NCBI GenBank assembly: GCA_000226015.1
Contig: JH153356.1
Span: 183,148-239,478 of the forward strand
Length of the DNA stretch: 56,331 bases
From: Mnemiopsis leidyi
Taxonomy: Eukaryota; Ctenophora; Tentaculata; Lobata; Bolinopsidae
Direction: 5' to 3'
This document shows, in pieces, positions 1-11,400 of this stretch; positions within the stretch are counted from its first letter, which is position 1; every line of letters begins with the position of its first letter. The translations under genes and the position numbers were made by a program. The notes beneath the pieces are model-generated. The model ran no database searches. It was not told the DNA's origin and worked only from the letters and a program-made list of their open reading frames with translations.

Positions 1-48
1 CCTCTCTCTCTCTCTCTCTCTCTCCCTCCTCTCTCTCTCTCTCTCTCA
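1..48. repeat. (CT)n microsatellite at window edge
   Basis: Nearly pure CT dinucleotides with two short interruptions. It ends in CAACAG and could act as a pyrimidine tract on the plus strand, but no convincing plus-strand exon follows. Confidence 0.85.
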
Positions 49-87
49 ACAGACCTATCACTAAGACCAAGAAGCAGGGAATAAGTA

Positions 88-198
88 CTACCGATGGTAG
101 TTATTGTCGCCCAATAACGTCTGGTTGACCAGGTTGTTGAAGAAGTACTTTTCAGAGTTGATTACGGCGCGGTAATGCGTGTCGAGGTACTTGCGGGA
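88..198 (-). CDS. possible terminal coding exon, unknown gene
   Basis: Reading the minus strand, an AG at 199-200 is followed by 36 sense codons and a TAG at 88-90. The encoded peptide begins QSRKYLDTHYRAVINSEKYF or one residue later and looks protein-like (aromatic and charged residues mixed), but I do not recognise it. Upstream of the AG the frame has a stop, which fits an exon boundary. However, the tract before the AG is poor in pyrimidines, so the acceptor is weak. No partner exon was identified. The plus strand also has an acceptor-like (CT)n-CAACAG at the left edge, but its frame closes after about 24 codons. Chance is a real alternative. Confidence 0.25.
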   Translation of the reverse strand, partial: SRKYLDTHYRAVINSEKYFFNNLVNQTLLGDNNYHR

Positions 199-236
199 CT
201 GTGGTAATCTTCAGATTACAGTCGTGCTGGGAGGGA

Positions 237-541
237 GTCAGATAAGTGTCTGTGAGTCTGTGTGTGCGTGTTCCCCAGCCACTTTGTAGATCAGATAAGT
301 GTCTGTGAGTCTGTGTGTGCGTGTTCCCCAGCCCCTTTATAGATCAGATAAGTGTCCGTGAGTCTGTGTGTGTGCGTGTTCCCCCAGCCCCTTTATAGAT
401 CAGATAAGTGTCTGTGAGTCTGTGTGTGTGTGTGTTCCCCAGCCCCTTTATAGATCAGATAAGTGTCTGTGAGTCTGTGTGTGCGTGTTCCCCAGCCCCT
501 TTATAGATCAGATAAGTGTCTGTCTGGGCGTGTTCCCCAGC
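237..541. repeat. minisatellite, ~53-56 bp unit, 5-6 copies
   Basis: Tandem units share GATCAGATAAGTGTCTGTGA followed by a GT-rich stretch and GTTCCCCAGCCCCTTTATA. The copies differ mainly in the length of the GT run. The array lies just beyond the possible exon at 88-198. Confidence 0.9.
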
Positions 542-545
542 CCTT

Positions 546-1795
546 TTCTGGAGTTATTAAAACTCGTCAGTCGTCAGGGGGCCACCGGTCTCCGTTACAG
601 GGGCACATAATCATGGGGCATTTTTCTTGATTCTTATTGGACCTCTTCAGCAGTGCATATCATTATGAGAGAGGTAGGGAGAATAATATGTTGAGTAGAT
701 TTGCATCTATGTCGTTTGGGGACGGCTCGAGAAAGTTGTTGATTTTCTTATTGACTTTTCGTGTCAGCACCACATTGCAAGGTTTCACCTTGGCTATTTT
801 GATAAATTACATTTATCGTCGTTATAACTATTGTAATTTGTAAAGAAACATCGATCAAAACCCTTAAGATTGTGACAGATTATTAAACGTGAATTAGACA
901 TTTTTACATCAACTAGTCCGAGACACAACTTGAACTGCATTGTGAAGATGAACTGCATCACATGATTTACTGAAGTATCACATGATTCACTGAAGTATCT
1001 AATTGAGAGACAAAGAGCTACAAAAACCAGCCCCACAAACCATCTGTCGGACCATGCTATTGAGGCTAGCTAAACAGGATATCGTATCTCAAGTCCACAT
1101 ATAGTAATACATCATTATATATCGGATCTCCACCTACTTCCCTATTTCGTCTCTTTTTGGAGGACTCTAGTGGCTTTGTGTTCACAGTTCGTCACGGTTG
1201 ATGCTACATCGTTGTAAGTAACGATAGAATGTTGACGTTAGAGAACATGCTACCCTGGGAATCACAAACTTACCGGACAATTCAATCAAGTTGTTGTTGA
1301 GCCAGTTTGGTAACTTTTATTCTTGTTCAAGAGCAAAGATTCAGTTGTGTAACTCTTGCTTATTATTACAGCTTTTATTGTTCATGATGTGGATAAAACA
1401 AAAAATCGCTAAGTTAAGCGTTTTAGTTCATAAGTCCGTCCTGACTTTAAGTGTTCAGTAATCGTTTTCCACTACCGCCTCAAAGAACTTACTAGCATTT
1501 AATCATTACAAAATCGATCTCTTTCGTTCATTTAGCGTTACCTTTTGTCAACACTAATCTTCAACGTTAATTTCTTAAAGGCTTATGTAGCGACTTTTAC
1601 TTCTTGATATTTTTAGCTCGATCAAGGTTGGCTGTGCTCGGTGCCAAACATGTCTCTACACTAACACTATGGTAGTCTGGGTCGCAGGTAGTTTTAACGC
1701 TACAACATTTTGTCACGTAAGTTCTCAGCACAGCGCCAAATGTGGTCTCTCTTTTGTACATTGCAAGTAAGTTTTAGGGGTTCTTGAATTTAGAG
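546..1795. other. no gene seen
   Basis: AT-rich single-copy DNA. Only short open frames are present. I see no splice-flanked exon, no repeat array and no recognisable mobile element. Confidence 0.6.
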
Positions 1796-2127
1796 TTATG
1801 TCATGTATCTCAGTTCAGCCCAGACCTCTGCAGAGATATGTGGCCTTGGTAAGAGTTCCTCGGCTTTTTTGTAGTTTCTTGGACCGAGTTGTGATTTGCC
1901 GGGACAAAATCTAGTTTTGCCAACAAGGAGGAAAGCATGGCAGCCGATTACAGATGAAAGCAAACCTAGAATGATCGATAGCTGAAAAATCTCAAGAGAA
2001 ATCCGGGAAAAAACAAGACAATTGGTACTTAATTTTTCCCCTGGAAGTACGGTCATGTTAAGAAGATACATAGCAATCAGTGGTTGCCCCACTGAAAGAA
2101 GGGCTGACACGAGAAAATAAGTCATCC
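1796..2127 (-). CDS. candidate terminal exon of a membrane protein
   Basis: A good acceptor (T-rich tract then AAATGTTAG) ends at 2128, and the frame stays open for 110 codons to a TAA at 1796-1798. The peptide has two strongly hydrophobic segments: one near the start (MTYFLVSALLSVGQPLIAMY) and one about 35 residues later (IFQLSIILGLLSSVIGCHAF). A polar tail rich in K, R and P follows, as in a multi-pass membrane protein ending inside the cell. The exon enters with two bases of a split codon, so it cannot follow the HIP1 exon at 5297 directly (phase 0). It could instead begin at the ATG at 2125. The family is not recognised and upstream exons were not found. Confidence 0.4.
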
Positions 2128-3476
2128 CTAACATTTGAGAAAAAAATCAAGACGAGGTGAGTGTTCTACACCAGCAAGTTGATTGTGCGATACCTAAATT
2201 GGGTATCTGAAATCCAACAAATAAATATGAAATAAGACAGAAGCAGTTGCTCGATACGTTGGGTAAGTTGGCAGATCCACTAAACATCTAGGCGCGTAGT
2301 GTTTGTGCCCTAATATGGTGACCTTAGCAATATTGATGCAGATCTATTTAAAACTTTATAACCGATAACATGAGGATCACGAAAGAGATAGAATTCTGGT
2401 ACAAATCGTTTCTTGTGTTCTAAAGCAGCAGTGTCGTAGAGTGTTTTGTGTCTAACATTTCGGAGGTCTAGGATAGACATCAGCCCACTTAGTTATTACG
2501 TGGATTCAAAACTTAACTACAAGCGTTACAAAGAGCTTAAAAGCCCCAACTTTCAAATCTCAAAGTCTTCCTGGGCGATAAATAACTAGTTAAGTCTACT
2601 GTGTGGCAGAACGTGTTTAGCTCTAACGAAGTAAGCCGACGGTCAGTAGATTTAAGATCTAGCTTAGTCGTTGAACAGTAAAATAAAGTTTCATTGCTAA
2701 TTGCATTTATCTTGGTGTAGGTATGTGTAAAATTACTAGATTGAGGTTGAAGAGATATGTGCCTCGTTATTTTGTTTTAGAAATTTTGATATAATCAAGA
2801 ATACACACGCAGACGTCTCTGCTACAAAAGTTAATTTGTTTTCTTTGATATGGTCCTTTGGGGCAACCGCAAAACTTTTTAATGCAGGCTACCGTTAAAG
2901 TCTAAATATCTTGCGTAACCCTATAGCCATTTGTCTGTCTGCCTCGAATATAAAATTGCCTTGACTTTCCAGATCCAAAAAGTACGGAACTTTAATTTCC
3001 ATGGACAGCGCTTCATTTGCCAGGCTACAGAGTCAGTTTGATTTTGACATTTCAGCAATCCAATCTGTGCAAGAACAACGCGATCTAGGACCTTTAATAT
3101 CAAAGTTCAACATTGTAACTTCAAAGTTGCACTTTGTAGCGATAACATCACGTTGCTCAACCTTGATATTAACCAACCTTGATATTAACCAACCTTGATA
3201 TTCACCAACCTTGATATTCACCAACCTTGATATTCACCAACCTTGATATTAACCAACCTTAATATTCACCAACCTTGATATTAACCAACCTTGATATTCA
3301 CCAACCTTCATTGATGTTACGATATATGAATCTTTTAAATTCCGAGCAGTGTCATCTTTTGTGCTTTTCCGGGAAAAAGTCTTGATTGAAACACTTTAGT
3401 CCTCGCCTTGCAGTGATCAAAGTTTTGTTTTCTAAAAGTTTTCAGCCCGAACAAAGTTCCAATTATTCCAGCAGCA
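2128..3476. other. no gene seen apart from a minisatellite
   Basis: This is the region upstream of the GPCR start. It holds the 16-bp minisatellite at 3161-3308. Short open frames on both strands show no family signature. The promoter and 5' UTR of the GPCR probably lie in the last few hundred bases, but no core element is clear. Confidence 0.5.
3161..3308. repeat. 16-bp minisatellite
   Basis: About nine copies of CCAACCTTGATATT followed by AA or CA, with single-base changes. It lies about 170 bp upstream of the GPCR start codon. Confidence 0.9.
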
Positions 3477-5056
3477 ATGAAAGTAGTGGACGAGTCCACG
3501 ATAGACAAGTATGATATGGCCCAGTATGTGGATGTAAAGTCTGGCTGGTACACATTCCTAACAGTTTATCAGGTCCTCATCACAGTCCTTTCTTTGTTCG
3601 GCAATTCTGCAGTTCTATTTCTCTCTCACAGGTTTGAAATGCTTCTAGTACCTTCTGTGCAGTGTATTGGAACTGTTATTTCTGCTCCTATGTTGTAGTG
3701 CTAGAGTAGATAATTTATACTGGTTTACTTTACAAAACAGCGAAGGCCTTGTCTACCGTATAGATATTATGTTCAGGGCTGAATAAAGCTTACCCCACAC
3801 AAAAATATATCTAATACAATTAATTCTATTCTCCCCGGGAAAGTAAACACAGGAAAAAGTTTATTCTCCCCGGGAAAGTAAACACGGGAAAAAGTTTATT
3901 CTCCCCCGGGAAAGTAAACACGGGAAAAAGTTTATTCTCCCCGGGAAAGTAAACACGGGAAAAATTTACTCTTCCGGGTAAGTAAACACGGGAAAAAGTT
4001 TACTCTCCCGGGATAGTAGACACAGGAAACAGTTTACTCTCCCGGGAAACTAAACAGGAACAACATTTCAGATCTAACGCAGTACCAGTAGACTGTGTGT
4101 CTCTAGTCCTGGTAGAAGTGCTCGCTGCACTACACATCCTCATTTCCCTGACCTCCCTTCTCTCCTCCAGCGCTACTCTCCTCGCCCAACACTGGGTCCT
4201 CTCCCCTCCCTGGTGTGCTATCCAGGGTTTCACCTCCTACGTCTGCATAGCAACACAACTTTTCACTGTTTTCCTGATAAGCTGTTATAGGATGTACGCG
4301 CTGCGGCACCCCCTCGCTTCGCCCGGAAGAGTTTTCCGCAGGTTCATCGTCATCCTGGTGTTAACGTTACTGTCGGTGATGTTCACTACGATAATGGGCG
4401 AGTACTACTACTTCTCACCGACTCTTCTCTCCTGCGGCCTCTCTCACGATCTGGGCTCTTCAACCTCACTCCTCATCCTTGGAGGGATCTTCTTTCTTCT
4501 CCCGATAGTCCTCACTGTTGGTTTCAACATTGTGGTCTTCCTGGACAGTGCCAAGAAGAGTGGTAGATCCGTCAGACAGCGGGACAATGTCCGCACCATG
4601 TTTGCGGTTTCTGTGACCTCGGCGCTCAGCTACCTACCTATAACAATAGTGTCAATGTACGGAACTGAACACGATGTTCCAGCCTGGATGGAACTTTCTT
4701 CACTTCAAGTTTTCTACGTCAATATCTATATCAACCCGATTTTGTACACAGTTTTCAGTTCCGGGTTTAGACGGTTCCTGATCAAAGGACGACGCGGTGA
4801 ACAAAATCAAAGTGGGGGAGCAGGCGCGCAGGTAGTTAACCCAGCTGCTATTGAAGTAAAAACTTCACCGAGAACTCCGAGGGCAAGGGTCAGCACGGCG
4901 GAGCAACTGAAGCCAATTCCGACAGCTAGCAACACGGCACCACCAGAAGTTGAGGTGCCTAAGGGCGTGTTTGCACGTGCATATGCGCAGGCTGTTCGCA
5001 AAAGCAGTATTCCTGCTGACTATGATGAGAACTGGGAATACTATTTCGCGTCTTGA
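3477..5056 (+). CDS. class A (rhodopsin-like) G-protein-coupled receptor, two exons
   Basis: Exons 3477-3631 and 4072-5056 are joined through donor GTTTGA and acceptor ATTTCAG. The split codon gives Arg and a 379-residue protein. Seven hydrophobic segments are visible. TM1 has the class A GNSAVL (Asn1.50) signature. A Cys precedes TM3 (PPWCAIQGF), and a Cys in extracellular loop 2 (SCGLSHD) can form the usual disulfide. TM7 has NPILY (NPxxY), followed by a helix-8-like SSGFRRFL. Family departures: the D/ERY motif is CYR (SCYRMYALRHP), and TM6 keeps Pro (SYLPI) but lacks CWxP. The roughly 95-residue cytoplasmic tail is Ala/Pro/Thr-rich and ends YYFAS. The ligand cannot be inferred. The gene is antisense to the neighbouring HIP1 gene and may sit in one of its introns. 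The start is the first ATG of exon 1, with TM1 about 20 residues on. Confidence 0.87.
3826..4055. repeat. ~35-bp minisatellite in the GPCR intron
   Basis: About seven copies of a unit built on CTCCCCGGGAAAGTAAACAC followed by GGGAAAAAGTTTA. It fills the 3' half of the GPCR's only intron and ends about 20 bp before the acceptor. Each unit has the palindrome CCCGGG. Confidence 0.9.
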
Positions 5057-5296
5057 ATAATAAACGCATTGAATGATGGTTCAACACTTGCACTTAACAG
5101 AAGAAAAAATAATTTGTCACAAAATATGAAGATTAAGCTTATCAGTTCAAAGCTTAACTTTAAACGTTGACAACTAATATGACGCACAAATAACCACGTT
5201 CAAAGCAGCGTTAATATACCAGCGTAGCAACACAACATGACTACACTGTCGTCACCATGACAACAATATCGTCGCCATAGCAACGCTCCCACTCAC
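5057..5296. other. GPCR 3' flank
   Basis: AATAAA occurs just after the GPCR stop (TTGAATAATAAACG), a possible polyadenylation signal. No other feature is seen before the HIP1 exon on the opposite strand. Confidence 0.5.
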
Positions 5297-5471
5297 CTCT
5301 AACGCAGTCACAAAGCTAGAGATAACATCCTCAGTGTGTCTGTGTAACAATTCCGCCTTGTCGCTTGCCAAGGATCCCATAGCTGCGCGCACGCAGATCG
5401 CAACTTGCGTGAACTCTTGTGAGATTTGTTGGAGATCCGATATTTTATCGGCCGCTCTTAATACACTCCAC
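5297..5471 (-). CDS. HIP1: HIP1 exon, helical region before the I/LWEQ module
   Basis: A TACATTCAG acceptor and GTGAGT donor bound 175 bases, open in one frame only. The peptide begins WSVLRAADKISDLQQISQEF and goes on to AMGSLASDKAELLHRHTEDV. It matches in layout the human WSQYLACPEDISGLLHSITLL region and joins the preceding exon in phase. The strong donor shows that the coding sequence continues to the left, past or around the GPCR gene. Confidence 0.72.
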
Positions 5472-8400
5472 CTGAATGTAATACAATTATCAATCAATAA
5501 GGTTATAATTGATTAACTGAACGATGATTAGATTGGCTGATTTTACTAAATTTTTGAGTTCATTTTTACGGATTTAGGTTTGACAGCCCAAACCGCCGAA
5601 GAACCGCTTAAAATTCGCTTAAGAACCGAGCTATGATCTTATTTGTCGTTCTGAGGCGGTTCGTAGGTGGTTCTTAAGCGGTCTTTAACCGGTTTTCAGG
5701 TGGCCCGGTGGCCGTTCTACGTTCCTAAACTGGTTTTAAGCTTAAGCGGCTTCCAAAAGGTTTTTAAACGGTTATCAAGCGGTTCTTCGGCGTTTGCAGC
5801 TAATTTTCGATTCACCCATTTTTGATAGAATTAATTTTTTCAATTTTCTGGCGATAACTAATGCTTGGTTGATTTATTTATTCTTACTTTCATTGTCAAA
5901 TCATAATATTTGCAATATTAGTGATATTTTGCGTCTGGTAGCGTCTAATTGTGATAGTTACAGCAGTTTAATTGATTAAGATCTAATTGAGTTATAAATG
6001 TGGTAGTTATGTGGTTATACGGTGATACTTGGCTGACACTTCTAGTTTGATAATGACGAGATTGTGTCGAGACGGAAAATTGTAAAGATCGAGTAATTTC
6101 AGGATCCGATTAACTGATTTGTACTTCTTATCTTTGCATTATTAGGATTAAAACTTATGACTTAAAATTTAAAACGTAAAAGATAAATATGTGACTTAAA
6201 CTAAATGCTCATAGTCTTATATAAAAGTTAAAAACTCCAGTAAGAGTTGTATGAATCTACTTAGTCACGATTTGTCGACCTAGTCGTTAGAAGCTAAAGT
6301 TGAGTAGATTAAAATCGCGCTTACTTTATAGTCGCGTTTTATAGACAAGTTGCCAACAGATACTAACATTTCATTGGTAGCCGGACCAAACTTTAGACTA
6401 CTATAATACTACTCTAGTTTTACTTTAGCCATGACTTACCGGTCACAAGTATACAAATTTTTCAAAAACATGTACATTTCGCCTCTTCACGGTCTCAAAT
6501 TACACTGCTCGATATGAAAATTGAATGTGTCTGTGTATAGAATAAGAAAAGTTGTGGAGCAGTATAGGTTCTATATCATTATTCGGTAGGCGAGCTCTAG
6601 TTGAACAGTTCAGAGAAAATCAGAATGCGAAACGAGTTGACAGCTTATTGTCACTGGGTGAGACTATACTGTGTGTTTAAAAGTCGAAAGGGCTTCTAAC
6701 TATCTGGCTTAGCATATGGAAAGTAAAATATTTAGCTCTAAAGTTTGGACATAAACAAACCTTTTAAGTTTGACAAACATTTGAGAGAAATCATAAACAA
6801 GAGATATATTAGCTGAATAAGTTTCACCTGATATCTGTGGTACGGCTTGATATCGTGCATGTTCGAAAGGTGGATGATCATGATGAACGATGCTCAATGC
6901 TCAGTGAAAGCTGCACACGGTGCACAGTGTGTGCTTCTTTCAACGTGCGCACAAAACATGCAGTGCATTCACACGGTGCAGCGTTGTGTGCTGTCAGACG
7001 TTGACGTAGATATTTTCGGTGAGTTTCGGTTTTAACGCATATCGACTTTTTATTGATGTTATTTATTTTGATTTATATCTTTCACATCACTGTGTGAAAT
7101 TATTCATAATTTATTTGTTTTCTCTAATCGTATCTCTCTACATAATATCAATTTAGCGATTTAAATACCTCTGGTTCATAACGACATTCTTGACGATGTT
7201 ATGACAGTTGTCGGCTATGGAAGTGCATTCTTCTAAACTACAACTCTGAGCACACTCCGCCTGAACAGTACGTAGGTGTGTTGAGAAATTCGACATTCCT
7301 GATTTGGTAGATAAGCTCAAAAGTCAAATGTTTCGCATATCTCCACTATGAATAACCGCACTAAAATATGAAAACAAAAGTCTTTAACTTAAAAGACAAA
7401 CGGATGAAACTTAGTTGACCAAACTCTGAATAAGTAAAAGATCAAGGCAGTATTTTTAATTATTTGATTGATTAACAATTAATCTAGTCAAGTTAAATGA
7501 TTGGGAATAATGTTCAAAATGTACCTTGTTAAGAATGTACAAGTTTTTGTTCTGATGATTCTTGATGTGAGCTACAGTGGCAAGGAAACATTCCTCCTCC
7601 CCTTTACTTAGAGTCTCCCTGGAATCACGTACTCATCATTGTACTGCCACCAAATCGTTACACGAATCGTTAACAAACATCACAAAAGACGACAATTAAA
7701 CATTCCTCTTTACTGCAAATACTGACCGTCACAGCCAGACGAAACCTGCACACTCAGCTCTTCTATCCTACGATTACAATTTAGACCCTTGATCAAAAAC
7801 GTACACAAAAGCACATACAATTCCCCTCCTCCCCTTCTCCTCCTCCTCCTCCCCCTCCTCCTACTCTTTCTCACCTCTGAATAGCCTGCTTTTCCTTCTC
7901 ATGCTTAACGTTAAGATCAGCCCGCTGCATTTCCGCTTTGTGGACCAAGTTCGTCTTTTCCTTCTCCGCTCTATCAAGATCGAACCTCAGCTTGTCAGCA
8001 AGTCGCCCTGCTTCTGTAGCTTGTAGTCGTAACTGTTCCACGTTGGAAGTCAGGCTGGCCAGGGAGAAGTGTGTTAGTGTTATGTTACGGTAAGTTTGAT
8101 TAGTTTTGTTATGATATAAATATGTTGTTTAACTCCTCAAACTTAAAATACAATTCATCGTTCAAACCCCAAATCGTGGCTCAGACTTGGTACTGCACTA
8201 CAAATATTATACGTGCTACAGTTATTCAAGTATTCAGCACTTTCCTACCTGGAGTTCTCCTGTTTGACCTCAATATTGTGAACTTGGATTGTCTGTAGCT
8301 CCTCTTGCATAGTCTCGAACTTTCTCTGTGCTTCGTTCTTGTCCGACTCTAACTTTAGAACTTGAATCTGAAGTTTTGTCCCAATACAACGATCACAGGT

Positions 8401-11400
8401 CTAGTTGATTATAATAAGTATCAAGGTAATGTTAAGTTTCACGATTATCATATTTCCTGATATACACAATGTGTATCACTCAGAAATTGAGGCCAAGTCT
8501 GGCTGTTTCAAACTTAAAAAACGATTAACATTTCCAGTATCAATCACCAACACTCTTGTTTTTACATAACGAAAGTCTTGTCCTCAGAATACTTTACTTA
8601 ACTTACCTCAAGATTTCTAAGCTGCTGAGAACTACCGGTGTTTTTGCTCTCCAACTGCTGAGTTATATCAGTGAGAAGCTGCTCCTGTGACTCTAAACTC
8701 TTCTTGGTTTCCGCGTGCGCGCGGATCAAGTTGATGTGTTCCTGACGGAGATTTCCGTACGCTTGTTTCAGTTTCTCACACCGTTCAAGGCTGTCCCGCC
8801 ATCGTCCTTCCGCTTCCTCCAGCTTTTGTTGCTGCTCTTCGCTGACTTGGGGGCTTACTGCAGAATATACAGTTCTGTTTATTGACTTTACAACTACAGT
8901 GTTATGAATTTTTGAAGACTCGCTATGTTCACCGACTTGAACATAACGCATATTGGATATCCCAGAAACCAATCCATCATACACACTACAGCTACTTAAT
9001 CATTTGATCTGTGTTGTCATGACGACACCAATAGTGGTCGTTACCTGACACCCCGTATAGAATTGTATTGGACATAGATTAATTTGATTGGCTCGCGAAA
9101 CAGTGGCGTGATCTCCGACTGTTTAGTCATACTTAGCAGCTGCTATTGCTAATAATTATTAGATTTATCTAATACAACCCTTGGATCTAGCACATGAAAA
9201 CCGAGACAAACTTTTCTTAGTTTTGACGTTACAAGCACAAGCACATTACTGATTACAAGCACATAAGAAGCACATAGAATGTTCTCACTCTGCAGGTTGG
9301 CTAGCTGACTCTCTAAGCCCCTCTTCTGTTCGATAGCCAGGTTTCTAGCTGATTCCAACTCTCTGATGTCACTTCCATGTTGTTTACAGTTTTGTAATGC
9401 TGAAGTTAACTTCTTTCTCAGCTCACACACCTGGATTAGTAATGATAAGTAAGTTATTGTGTACATTGTAATTTCAATTTCGATTTCAGCCTTTCATCTT
9501 TTTAATCTAGATTTGGATTTTACGTACGGTTAAGACTGGTCGGTTTCATGGTGACTAAAGAAGAGACATCTTAAAAAGTAGTAGGCATCTTATCTATTAA
9601 TAGGTATCTTATAAAGTAGTAGGCGTCTTATAAAGTAGTAGGCATCTTATAAAGTAGTAGGTATCTTATAAAGTAGTAGGTATCTTATAAAGTAGTAGGT
9701 ATCTTATAAAGTAGTAGGTATCTTATAAAGTAGTAGGTATCTTATAAAGTAGTAGGTATCTTATAAAGTAGTAGGTATCTTATAAAGTAGTAGGTATCTT
9801 ATAAAGTAGTAGGTATCTTATAAAGTAGTAGGAGTCTTATGAAGTAGGCAACATCGGACATGTACTGTTCTACATCGCTTCTTGAATAAAAAGTGGATCA
9901 AAGATTCAGTACTAATATTCAGTAATAAGACGTGTTCGACTTTGTGGGGATGTAACACTGGTATGTAGTTCGTCATGTGGGATGTTTTATGAAGGAGCAC
10001 CGAACTACAAAGTCGCTAAATCACTGCAATATGACGGGGTGACTACATAAGGACTACATAAGGACTACATAAGGATGTACACTGTCAAGCTGCTTTTCGT
10101 CCAGTTATTCATCGATTTTTGAAACTCCTCGTTTCATTGAATCATTGAAAAATAGTGAACGCTTTGTATATTAGCCTGAAAAACATTAGGAGCATCGCTG
10201 CAAAGTTGCGATTTGCCATGCAGCCTGACCCTCCTATTAAATTCAGGTATATTATTATTAATTTTAATTTTTATATGTGGCTGTTCGACTTAGTGGCTGT
10301 TTGACTTAGTGACCATGTGGTACTTTGCCAGGTAGCGTGAACTTTAATAATATTAAATCAAGCAAATTCTACCACAGGCATAATCTCCTCTCTCTTTCAT
10401 TTTAACTGCCAAATGCCAACTCTCCAGACACTTAGACCCCGAGGCCGATGCTAATTATACTAATCACTGTCTTCAGTTAATCTGCACCACCTCAGNNNNN
10501 NNNNNNNNNNNNNNNNNNNNNNNNNNNNNNNNNNNNNNNNNNNNNNNNNNNNNNTCTTGTCTACTCAACTGATGACCCTTTCCGACCCTTATAAAGCTTG
10601 TAGGGAAATTTTGCATTTAAATTATTGTAAATTACGAATTTTCGTCATATCTTCTAATATCCTTAAATCGACCAGTATACACGCTGCTGACTTTGCATGT
10701 ATACTAATCTGTTCTCTACCTTAACTCTTGATTTAGAATAATTTTATCACTTATACTACAGCAGGCTGTGTTCTGACTTGATCTCGCAACGTAGTTGTGG
10801 TTAGTCACAGTTATCCCAACAATAGAGCGCGCCTGTCATATTAAACATTCGGCTCAGTAGAAAGAGGAGTCATATTAAACATTCGGCTCAGTAGAAAGAG
10901 ATGTATTAAACATTCAGTAGAAAGAGGAGTATTATTAAACATTCAGTAGAAAGAGGAGTGTCATTAATACTCCCAGCCGACTACTTCTCCAGGTTAAAGT
11001 GCACCTCATCCTGCTGTTAACATATACACAGTTCATACACACGTCACCAGACAGTGTATTTAACTTTCATTGCTCGAACAGCAAGTGTTGGATAAAAACT
11101 AACTTCCAAAAAACTTATTTCTCATGACAACACAGGTAGTAGTATTGCATATATTAGCCTGTCAAGTAGCAGTCGGGAAGATTTTTACAGCATCAAATTT
11201 GTAACTGCTCGGCAAACACGTTACACACGTTTTACACTCCGCATTATAACTGTCCGACTTGGCTAGTGGCCGTATCTTGAAGTACACTTAAACCTGCACA
11301 AAGTGAACTTTGGTCACGTGACATCTAACTACAGAGCTACATCATACAACAGCGAGTTAGAGTGCGCTTCACAAACAATGGCTGCGTCTCTATCTGTCTG

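Noticed and set aside
3335..3553. Minus-strand open frame overlapping GPCR exon 1
   Set aside because: No motif; the GPCR on the plus strand explains the openness.
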